In this document: positions 1 through 5,695 of the stretch, piece after piece
How the letters are laid out: each line of letters opens with the position of its first letter
How positions within the stretch are numbered: the stretch's first letter is position 1
NCBI GenBank assembly: GCA_948794795.1
Contig: CAQGLR010000063.1
Location: 1-15,064 of the forward strand
DNA from: an uncultured Lachnospiraceae bacterium
GTDB taxonomy: Bacteria > Bacillota > Clostridia > Lachnospirales > Lachnospiraceae
DNA: 15,064 nt
Direction of reading: 5' to 3'
Notes under the pieces: model-generated
Seen by the model: only the letters and a program-made list of their open reading frames with translations
Database searches by the model: none
What the model was told of the DNA's origin: nothing
Program-made: the position numbers and the translations under genes

Positions 1-89
1 AAAATAATTTCAATCTTTTTTCATTTTGCTATTGACATTTATTAGCTGGACTTTTTTGCACAAGCTTATTTAAAAAATACAAATTTACT

Positions 90-259
90 GGCTCTGGCAA
101 TTCCAAATGTTTTACCAATGGCAGCACGCTTCCGCTTGGATGGATACGCAATGGTGCATAAAGCCTTAAAGGACAAGGCTTAAGCACCAGCGTATCCATA
201 ACAGCTGCCTTTTGGTAAAACATTTGGAATTTGCCAGAGTAATATAATCTTTGTACAAT
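90..259 (-). repeat. Palindromic modular repeat, copy A (long form)
   Basis: The outer halves pair with each other: the left end begins GGCTCTGGCAATTCC and the right end reads GGAATTTGCCAGAGTAATA. Read on the minus strand it aligns with copy C from CAAAGATTATATTACTCTGG through the whole internal module. Nested inside are a GGATACGC/GCGTATCC stem and a tip stem AAGCCTT/AAGGCTT (161-167 with 175-181). The 22-bp TTTGAGTTTCCCC-type termini of copies C and E are not seen here; the flanks diverge after about 10-15 bases. The open reading frame running through it on the minus strand recurs in copy C and reflects the repeat, not a gene. Confidence 0.88.
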
Positions 260-567
260 TTAATCATGTAATTTTCAAACACCATAAAACAGATAGTTCT
301 AAAACTGTATGAAAACATATTGAAAAAATTTGCAGCACTATAGTTTACTTTCTACTTTACTGGTTACATTTTAGTTTTCAGACAGCTTGTTTTTTTAAAA
401 TCCAGAGGAATCTTTCTTAATTAAAGTTAAAATAAAATTATGTCTTTTTATAACACAATTTTTTTAATTTTATCATAAAACCGTTCAGAAAAAAACACAA
501 TTCCGTCATAGCTGGAAATTATTGTATTAGATGTAAACAAAAATAAATAATAAAAACCAAACAAAAT
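260..567. other. AT-rich intergenic stretch with no recognised feature
   Basis: About 300 bases of very AT-rich DNA lie between repeat copy A and the ribosome binding site of the secreted protein gene. I see no convincing coding frame, strong hairpin, or promoter with both boxes well matched. The promoter of the downstream gene must lie somewhere here, but I cannot place it. A leftward frame at 519-728 is the antisense of a signal-peptide region and is not believed. Confidence 0.6.
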
Positions 568-582
568 AAGGAGGTAGTTACT

Positions 583-1095
583 ATGAAAAAAATCAAATAT
601 CTGGTCTTTGTACTTGCTCTTATGCTGGTCTTTCCAATTAACCCTGCCAATACAATGGCAGCCACCAATGAAACACCTGCAAGTATTGTGGCAAGGCTTA
701 CTGGAAGAACTATTGAGGATGTAATCAATGAGAAAATGGAAACTGGTAAAACCTATGGTACAATCGCAAAGGAAAATGGCAAACTGGATGAATTTAAGAA
801 AGAATGTCTTAAAATCAAAGAAAAAGTTCTTAAAAATAATGTTGAAAAAGGGCTGCTTTCACAAGCTGAAGCAGACAGCATACTTGCAGCAATTAAGGCA
901 AACCAGGCAATATGTGACGGAGATGGTACTGGATATTGTGGAAACCAAGGTTATGGTAAAAACCAGGGCTATGGTAAAAACCAAGGTTACGGCAAAGGCT
1001 ATGGTAAAGGAAGAGGCTGGAATTCTGGCAATAATGCAGGAAAAGGCAGAGGAGGATATGGTTTCTGTGGCGGCAATGCATGTATTTATAATTAA
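583..1095 (+). CDS. Small secreted DUF2680-like protein with Gly/Tyr-rich repeat tail
   Basis: A 170-residue exported protein of unknown function. Residues 1-26 form a signal peptide (MKKIKY, a hydrophobic core, then a likely cut near TMA-AT). Residues about 30-110 are a charged helical domain with the pattern seen in clostridial DUF2680 proteins: an arginine/leucine opening, then EDVINEKMETGKTYGTIAKE, then a lysine-rich helix ending in SQAEADSILAAI. The tail (about 112-170) is low complexity, with the unit GYGKNQ repeated in tandem, then GKGRG stretches. Four cysteines occur in the tail region (ICDGDGTGYC and FCGGNAC) and could form disulfides or bind metal. The start is fixed by AAGGAGGT at 568-575, seven bases before the ATG. 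A hairpin terminator follows, so it is probably monocistronic. The family name is from memory of the motif; the role is unknown. Confidence 0.85.
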   Translation: MKKIKYLVFVLALMLVFPINPANTMAATNETPASIVARLTGRTIEDVINEKMETGKTYGTIAKENGKLDEFKKECLKIKEKVLKNNVEKGLLSQAEADSILAAIKANQAICDGDGTGYCGNQGYGKNQGYGKNQGYGKGYGKGRGWNSGNNAGKGRGGYGFCGGNACIYN

Positions 1096-1126
1096 TAATC
1101 AAATATAATACAATATTTAAAAAGGG

Positions 1127-1163
1127 ACTGTTATATAATTTTAATATAACAGTTTCTTTTATG
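1127..1163 (+). terminator. Rho-independent terminator after the DUF2680-like gene
   Basis: ACTGTTATAT (1127-1136) pairs perfectly with ATATAACAGT (1144-1153) around a seven-base loop, followed by TTCTTTTAT. It lies about 30 bases after the stop codon on the same strand. Confidence 0.8.
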
Positions 1164-1385
1164 TATACTTGCTATATTATTCAATCTCTGTTAATATTAC
1201 TTAAAAGATAAAACAGATATTACAGGACAGGCCAAATTCCCAGCCACAAACAATGGAACATAACTTAACTTTTTTATCAAGCCTGTTCTGGCACTAAGTA
1301 AACATGGCTAAGTTTTTATCTGCCATAAAACGCTGTATTAATACAGCCCGGATAACAGTTTATTATAAAACAGAAAGGAAAAATA
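1164..1385. other. Intergenic region with two inverted repeats
   Basis: CAGGACAGGC (1223-1232) can pair with GCCTGTTCTG (1281-1290) with one G-U pair, across a 48-base gap. A perfect 16-base palindrome GCTGTATTAATACAGC lies at 1332-1347, just ahead of a TATTAT (1361-1366) that could be a -10 box. The palindrome could be an operator for the next gene. The upstream -35 match is poor (TTAATA at 1338-1343), so I do not call a promoter. Confidence 0.4.
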
Positions 1386-2120
1386 ATGTCAGAAAAATAT
1401 AGTATTATAAAAACATATAGTATACCAGTTAAATACAAAGAAGGCGTATACTCTTTTAATAATTTTGAAAACCTTACTGGAGATATGCTTCTTCTTGATT
1501 ATGATGAAAGTTACCAGATTCTTGATTATATACTACCTGGCTCTGAAGGGCCTGAATATAGAAATAAAATTACTTTTTATTCAATTCCACAAGATAAATT
1601 TGAAAGTACACTTAAAGCTTTTTATGCCAGTGACGGGCATTTAAGAAAAGTTACTATGGATAATGGCAGTAAAGAAATTCTTTTATATATTTACTATGAA
1701 AATATTGAAATTGCCAGGCAGGAAATTAAAGATTTTGCTATTGGAAATGCAGATGCTATAATTGAAAAAATATGTATGTGCAAGGATTTAGTTGCAAGAT
1801 TATTTATCGAATATTTCAATGATGGTGCATGCCTGGACTTCCATGCCAGAATTGGTACAGATATATATAAAAATAAACTTTTAAAAAAATACCCTGATGA
1901 TAAATATAATCCCATTGATAACAGTGGTAATTATCCAGTATCTGGAATTATTGAAGGCAATAATGAAAAATTAATGGTAATGGTTCTATGTGCAAATAAC
2001 TATGAAATGGATTTTTTCCAGTATGCTGTTGATATAATGATAGAGCGTATTGGTGAAAAAGCACCAGACAGGCTTAATAAAACTGATGATTTTAAATACA
2101 TATGTGAAGAATATGATTAA
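1386..2120 (+). CDS. Hypothetical cytosolic protein, 244 residues
   Basis: I do not recognise this protein. It has no signal peptide or membrane segment, is acidic and rich in Tyr, Ile, Asp and Lys, and reads like a compact alpha/beta protein. Alternating hydrophobic segments run through residues 1-110, a helical region (IEIARQEIKDFAIGNADAII) follows around 105-125, and a second segment ends in a Met/Phe-rich helix around 200-220. Two cysteines (ICMC) occur near residue 130. AAAGGAAA lies a few bases ahead of the ATG and supports the start. The gene stands alone between a terminator upstream and a hairpin cluster downstream. Its codon use is AT-rich like its neighbours. The length and clean frame support a real gene; the function is unassigned. 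Confidence 0.75.
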   Translation: MSEKYSIIKTYSIPVKYKEGVYSFNNFENLTGDMLLLDYDESYQILDYILPGSEGPEYRNKITFYSIPQDKFESTLKAFYASDGHLRKVTMDNGSKEILLYIYYENIEIARQEIKDFAIGNADAIIEKICMCKDLVARLFIEYFNDGACLDFHARIGTDIYKNKLLKKYPDDKYNPIDNSGNYPVSGIIEGNNEKLMVMVLCANNYEMDFFQYAVDIMIERIGEKAPDRLNKTDDFKYICEEYD

Positions 2121-2202
2121 GCCTTGCAATATTGCCTGGAACATCTTCCTATAAAGAATAAATATTTTCTGTTTAATCAAATCCAAATAAATAAAGAGCT
2201 TA

Positions 2203-2260
2203 TTGACGTTTAAAAAGTCAAGCGGATATTCGCAATCCGCAATGCCTGCAAGCAGGCATT
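2203..2260. repeat. Three abutting hairpins
   Basis: Three inverted repeats follow each other without a spacer base: TTGAC/GTCAA (2203-2221), GCGGAT/ATCCGC (2222-2240), and AATGCCTGC/GCAGGCATT with a two-base loop (2241-2260). They lie in the convergent gap between the hypothetical gene and the leftward surface protein gene. No U-tract follows directly, so a plain terminator is unlikely. Function unknown. Confidence 0.75.
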
Positions 2261-2274
2261 GGCTACTTGCTCAT

Positions 2275-2345
2275 AACCTCATTAAGTAAGCCCTAAACCC
2301 ACCACTTAAGAAGCGTGTATTTTAAAGGGTTTACTTAATGAGGTT
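2275..2345. repeat. 20-bp inverted repeat with 31-base loop
   Basis: AACCTCATTAAGTAAGCCCT (2275-2294) pairs with AGGGTTTACTTAATGAGGTT (2326-2345) with a single G-U position. The loop start (TAAACCC, 2294-2300) can instead pair with GGGTTTA (2327-2333), so two folds compete. It ends five bases before repeat copy B and may be the remains of another small mobile element or part of this composite one. Confidence 0.75.
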
Positions 2346-2350
2346 AAATT

Positions 2351-2434
2351 TATACAAAGATTATATTACTCTGGCAAGTTCCAAATGTTTTACAAAAAAG
2401 CTGCTGTTGGTAAAATTCTGGAATTGCCAGAGCC
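2351..2434 (+). repeat. Palindromic modular repeat, copy B (short form)
   Basis: It shares CAAAGATTATATTACTCTGG at its left and GGAATTGCCAGAGCC at its right with copies A, C, D and E. The halves pair with each other around a small loop (AAAAAAGCTGCTGTT). The internal module present in A, C and E is absent: GCTGTT is joined directly to GGTAAAATT. It lies in the gap downstream of two converging genes, where the fold could also help stop transcription. Confidence 0.87.
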
Positions 2435-2467
2435 AAATAACTTATGAAATATTTAATTTTTCTTATT

Positions 2468-3328
2468 TTATTTCTTTCTTTTTGTAACACTGAATGTAAT
2501 ACCAATTACTGCAATTACTGCAACTACAATTATTGAAATAATTACAGCAGGCCTTATTTCTTCATCTACAACTGGCCTTTGCAAACCTGTCTCAGGTTCT
2601 GCAGAAGCAACTGTCTCAGGTTCTGGTGTTTTAGTTACTTTTGGTTTTGGTGTATCTGTTGGCTTTGGTTTTGGTGTATCTGCAGGTTTTGGAGTTTCAC
2701 CTTTTTTATAACTGAACCCGTTTACCTTAAATGAAATAGAAATCTTATTTTCTGTCCCTGATGGCACACAATCCGCATCAAGTCCGCTAAAACCTTCCCT
2801 GTCTTTATTAATTACCATAAGACAGCAGTTTCCTTTTGCATCTTCATGCTGGTCAATAACAGGATTATCAAAACGTGCCACTTCACTTCCATTTATTTTA
2901 ACTACCATATCTGAAAAAGTAATCTTGCCTGTATCAGGTATATCAGTTGAAACCTGCATCTTGCTGAAACTGGTTTCGCCCATAAAATCAGCATTTTCCA
3001 GATAAACAGTATATTTACCATTACCCTTTATCTCTACATCGGTAAATGTCCCTGCAACTTCTTTATAATCTGGAGAACTATAATCACCTATTGCAAGATG
3101 TTTCCACTTTTTAGTACCAGTGCTTTTCTTATGGTAATAACCCATACGGTAAATATTTTTATCTGTATCTGTCCTAAGCCCAAGGGCAGCATTATATTTG
3201 CCATCTATATCAACAGAAGCAGGCTTTGCATCTGCATAAATATTTCCTGTCGTTATAATCCCTGTCAATACAGCTGCCATAATAATTCCTGGTATAGTTT
3301 TTAATCTTTTAATAATCTTTTTTTTCAT
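2468..3328 (-). CDS. Cell-surface protein: signal peptide, extracellular domain, PT-rich linker, C-terminal membrane anchor
   Basis: A 286-residue exported protein built like the anchored surface proteins of Lachnospiraceae. Residues 1-33 are a basic, hydrophobic signal peptide (MKKKIIKRL, ending near IYADA). Residues about 36-205 form one extracellular beta-rich domain with DGKYNAALGLRTDTDK near its start and STDIPDTGKITFSDM in the middle; I recall similar segments in Lachnospiraceae surface proteins, but cannot name a Pfam family. Residues about 210-245 are a spacer of TPKP/TPEP repeats. A transmembrane helix (AVIISIIVVAVIAVIGITF) and a TKRKK stop-transfer tail end the protein; no LPXTG motif is visible. 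I chose the start at 3328 because it gives the best signal peptide; an ATG at 3343 in the same frame adds five residues, and neither has a strong ribosome binding site. A terminator separates it from dut upstream. Confidence 0.85.
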   Translation of the reverse strand: MKKKIIKRLKTIPGIIMAAVLTGIITTGNIYADAKPASVDIDGKYNAALGLRTDTDKNIYRMGYYHKKSTGTKKWKHLAIGDYSSPDYKEVAGTFTDVEIKGNGKYTVYLENADFMGETSFSKMQVSTDIPDTGKITFSDMVVKINGSEVARFDNPVIDQHEDAKGNCCLMVINKDREGFSGLDADCVPSGTENKISISFKVNGFSYKKGETPKPADTPKPKPTDTPKPKVTKTPEPETVASAEPETGLQRPVVDEEIRPAVIISIIVVAVIAVIGITFSVTKRKK

Positions 3329-3364
3329 ACTAATAATCCCCATTTCTGCGCCGCTTTTAAGCTA

Positions 3365-3420
3365 TATTTTAAAAATGCCATAAATAAAACTGTGCAGGCA
3401 GCGCACTGCTGCTATGGCAT
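3365..3420 (-). terminator. Terminator downstream of dut
   Basis: On the minus strand ATGCCATA (plus 3413-3420) pairs with TATGGCAT (plus 3375-3382), followed by a run of T. An inner stem GCAG/CTGC lies within the loop. It sits directly after the dut stop codon and before the surface protein start, so the two leftward genes are probably separate transcripts. Confidence 0.65.
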
Positions 3421-3435
3421 ATAAATTTTAACTTG

Positions 3436-3870
3436 TCAGTTCCTGCCTGTACTTCCAAATCCGCCCCTGTCAGGCCCGTCCATATGGCTTGTCTCTTCAA
3501 AAACTATTTCTGGCTGTGTTTTAAATATCCTGAACTGGCAAATCCTGTCATTTACATGTATTTGTGTATCTTTTACCGCAATAACAGGCATTTTCCAAAT
3601 ATCATTGTCACCACAATAAGAATTATCAATAATTCCACAGCTGTTAGCCTGTATAATGCCAAAATTTTTATATGTACTGCTTCTTGGCACAACATGCGCT
3701 TCATAACCTTCTGGAAGCTTTAATGCAATTCCAAGTGGTACCAGCTTAAATTCACCTTTCTTAAGCTCTATATCCTCAGACGCACGCAGGTCAATCCAGT
3801 CTGATTTACCCTCTATATATTCAAGTTTGTCAATTTTGTCTGTAAAATATTTAACCTTTATTCTTTCCAT
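3436..3870 (-). CDS. dut: dUTP diphosphatase (trimeric dUTPase)
   Basis: Hydrolyses dUTP to dUMP and pyrophosphate, keeping uracil out of DNA and supplying dUMP for thymidylate synthesis in the cytosol. At 144 residues it has the usual length of the homotrimeric family. All five family motifs are visible: I, DWIDLRA (24-30); II, PRSSTYKNFGI (63-73); III, GIIDNSYCGDNDIW (79-92) with the catalytic Asp82 and the base-stacking Tyr85; IV, DRICQFRI (108-115); and the glycine-rich motif V, RGGFGSTG (135-142), which closes over the phosphates. Motifs I and III are somewhat divergent (IDLRA rather than YDLRA; DNDIW where many members have GEI). The ATG lies behind a weak AGGATT/TTAGG ribosome binding site. 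A promoter with a good -10 lies upstream and a terminator downstream, so it appears to be a single-gene unit. Confidence 0.95.
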   Translation of the reverse strand: MERIKVKYFTDKIDKLEYIEGKSDWIDLRASEDIELKKGEFKLVPLGIALKLPEGYEAHVVPRSSTYKNFGIIQANSCGIIDNSYCGDNDIWKMPVIAVKDTQIHVNDRICQFRIFKTQPEIVFEETSHMDGPDRGGFGSTGRN

Positions 3871-3917
3871 TTTAACCTAAATCCTGCCTTTCCATAGTTT
3901 TACAATAATACCATTTT

Positions 3918-3947
3918 AGTATACCCCATTTATATGTGAAAAAGCAA
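3918..3947 (-). promoter_or_regulatory. Candidate promoter for dut
   Basis: On the minus strand TTGCTT (plus 3942-3947) is followed after 18 bases by TATACT (plus 3918-3923), about 48 bases ahead of the dut start codon. Confidence 0.5.
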
Positions 3948-3957
3948 TACCAACTGG

Positions 3958-4243
3958 TTTGAGTTTCCCCATTTTTTAAATTACACAAAGATTATATTAC
4001 TCTGGCAAATTCCAAATGTTTTACCAAAAAGCAGCTGTTATGGATACGCTGGTGCTTAAGCCCTGTTCTCAATGCTTAATAGAAACTTTTGTTTCTATTA
4101 ATCATCTGGGGCTTTATGCACCATTGCGTATCCATCCAAGCGCAATGCGGGCAAAGCCATGTGCAACATGGCTTTTTGTTGGTAAAATTTTGGAATTGCC
4201 AGAGCCAAAATACCTGTGTATTAAAAAAATAGGGAAACTCAAA
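3958..4243 (+). mobile_element. Palindromic modular repeat, copy C (long form with terminal inverted repeats)
   Basis: Longest copy. It starts TTTGAGTTTCCCC and ends GGGAAACTCAAA, with paired A/T runs just inside (ATTTTTTAA / TTAAAAAAAT). The core (3981-4206) has the CAAAGATTATATTACTCTGG half and the GGAATTGCCAGAGCC half. Its internal module contains GGATACGC/GCGTATCC, an extra perfect hairpin TTAATAGAAAC-TTTT-GTTTCTATTAA (4076-4101) not seen in A or E, and AAAGCCATGT/ACATGGCTTT. Flanking bases CCAACTGG and CAAATTGT match only partly, so no clear target duplication remains. No coding capacity for a transposase. It sits between the diverging dut and solute-binding protein genes. Confidence 0.85.
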
Positions 4244-4264
4244 CAAATTGTAAAAACACTTTGC

Positions 4265-4286
4265 GCAACAAATAAAATTTTGTTGC
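4265..4286. promoter_or_regulatory. Candidate operator overlapping the -35 box
   Basis: A perfect 8-bp inverted repeat, GCAACAAA-taaaat-TTTGTTGC, whose right arm overlaps the -35 hexamer of the promoter for the solute-binding protein. The position is what one expects of a repressor site. No regulator gene is in the window, and it does not match the catabolite-control cre consensus. Confidence 0.5.
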
Positions 4287-4311
4287 AAAAAACCATTGTA
4301 AATGCTATGAT
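4283..4311 (+). promoter_or_regulatory. Promoter for the binding-protein/chemoreceptor unit
   Basis: TTGCAA (4283-4288), 17-base spacer, TATGAT (4306-4311). It lies 32 bases ahead of the ATG and just beyond repeat copy C. Confidence 0.65.
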
Positions 4312-4343
4312 AAATTAAAATTTTGTATTTAGCGGAGCAGACT

Positions 4344-5582
4344 ATGAAGAGAAAGATTTGTATATTTTTCCCAATTATTTTATTGGCAATATTACTTCCA
4401 GGATGCCAGAAAAAAAGCCAAAAACTGGCGGAAAAGGAGAAATCTGCTAGTCCTGGTACTGTAAACCTTGTGGTATGGAGTGCTGAAGAGGATAAAGAAC
4501 TGCTTTCACAGATAATTAGTGGATTTAAAGCAGAATACAGCGGGCAGGCATTTAATATTACATATAAACCACAGAGTGAAAGCAGTTGTACTGATGTACT
4601 TATGGCAGACCTTGAAAATGGTGCAGATGTATTTACATTTGCAGATGACCAGTTAAATACACTGGTAGCAGCTGGTGCATTAGAACCTGTAGAGAACGCA
4701 GGACTTGTGAAGAAATCCAACATTCCTGAATCAGTCCTTGCCGCATCAGTAAATGATACATTGTATGCACTGCCATTAACAGCAGATAATGGATATTTTC
4801 TTTATTATAATAAAAAATACTTTTCAGAAAAAAATATTAAATCCCTGGATAAAATACTGGACATTGCTGCAAGACATGACAAAAAGTTTTCGATGGAATG
4901 GACTTCTGGATGGTATGTATACTCATTCTTTGGCAATACTGGGCTTACAGTTGGTTTAAATGATGATGGCATTACCAATTATTGTACATGGAACAGTACA
5001 AAAGGGGATATTAAAGGAATTGATGTAGCACGGTCAATGATAAAAATAGCAAAACATGCAGGGTTTACCAGCACTGATGATGCAGGGTTCCTTAAAGGTG
5101 TAAGAAACAATACAATTATTGCAGGAGTTAATGGAATATGGAATGCTGTTGCTTTGGAAAAAGCATGGGGAAAGAATTTTGGAGCAGCGAAACTGCCTTC
5201 ATACACTTGTGCAGGAAAACAAATACAGATGGCGTCGTTCTCTGGATATAAACTGGTTGGGGTAAATGCATATTCAGAACAAAGAGAATGGGCTGTAAAA
5301 CTTGCAGAATGGATTTCCAATGAAGAAAACCAGAAACTCCGTTTTATAATGCGTGGCCAGGGGCCATCTAATATTAATGCTGCTGCTTCTAAAGAAGTAC
5401 AGGCCTCCCCTGCAATAACTGCACTGCTTGGACAGTCAGAATTTTCCTGCCTGCAGCATCTTGGAGGCAACTTCTGGGAACCAGTTACAGCTTTTACAGA
5501 AGATATTCTTTCAAATAACCAGCCAGGCAAAAATCTTCAGGAAAAGCTTGATAAAATGACTGAAGGAATTACTGCACCATAA
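4344..5582 (+). CDS. Sugar-type extracellular solute-binding lipoprotein
   Basis: A 412-residue lipoprotein of the MalE-like solute-binding family (SBP_bac_1 type), which captures a ligand outside the membrane and passes it to a transporter or receptor. A basic N-terminus, a hydrophobic segment and the lipobox LLPGC (Cys21, the lipidation site) are clear. After a Lys/Glu-rich linker the mature domain opens with VNLVVWSAEEDKELL. The hinge-region signatures of maltose/oligosaccharide binders follow: ALPLTADNGYFLYYNKKYF around 140-160, FSGYKLVGVNAYSEQREWAVKLAEWI around 300-325, and GQGPSNINAA near 340. An oligosaccharide ligand is an inference. I chose ATG 4344 because GGAG lies six bases upstream and it starts a proper signal peptide; a TTG at 4323 would add seven residues with no such site. 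No permease or ATPase gene is adjacent; the next gene is a chemoreceptor 113 bases downstream with no terminator between. Confidence 0.9.
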   Translation: MKRKICIFFPIILLAILLPGCQKKSQKLAEKEKSASPGTVNLVVWSAEEDKELLSQIISGFKAEYSGQAFNITYKPQSESSCTDVLMADLENGADVFTFADDQLNTLVAAGALEPVENAGLVKKSNIPESVLAASVNDTLYALPLTADNGYFLYYNKKYFSEKNIKSLDKILDIAARHDKKFSMEWTSGWYVYSFFGNTGLTVGLNDDGITNYCTWNSTKGDIKGIDVARSMIKIAKHAGFTSTDDAGFLKGVRNNTIIAGVNGIWNAVALEKAWGKNFGAAKLPSYTCAGKQIQMASFSGYKLVGVNAYSEQREWAVKLAEWISNEENQKLRFIMRGQGPSNINAAASKEVQASPAITALLGQSEFSCLQHLGGNFWEPVTAFTEDILSNNQPGKNLQEKLDKMTEGITAP

Positions 5583-5695
5583 CCGTATAAGCACCAAAAG
5601 TTGAACCATATCCACACTGCTTATATCTTTATAGCATATAAATATGCAGCTTTCCTTAATAAAGTTAAATGCCAGATATAAAAGGAGTAACCAGC

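Noticed and set aside
919..1030. Short tandem DNA repeats as a possible CRISPR array
   Set aside because: They are in-frame codon repeats of a Gly/Tyr-rich protein tail, with 18-base periods and no spacers.
728..1108. Second rightward frame overlapping the DUF2680-like gene
   Set aside because: Lys/Met-rich shadow frame without a ribosome binding site; the signal-peptide gene in the other frame explains the DNA.
4265..4286. Catabolite-control (cre) site at the solute-binding protein promoter
   Set aside because: The arms do not fit the cre consensus; it is kept only as an operator for an unknown regulator.
4016..4318. Open frame across repeat copy C, with the same N-terminal residues as one in copy A
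   Set aside because: The shared peptide comes from the repeated DNA. It has no ribosome binding site, and the frame diverges after the shared part.
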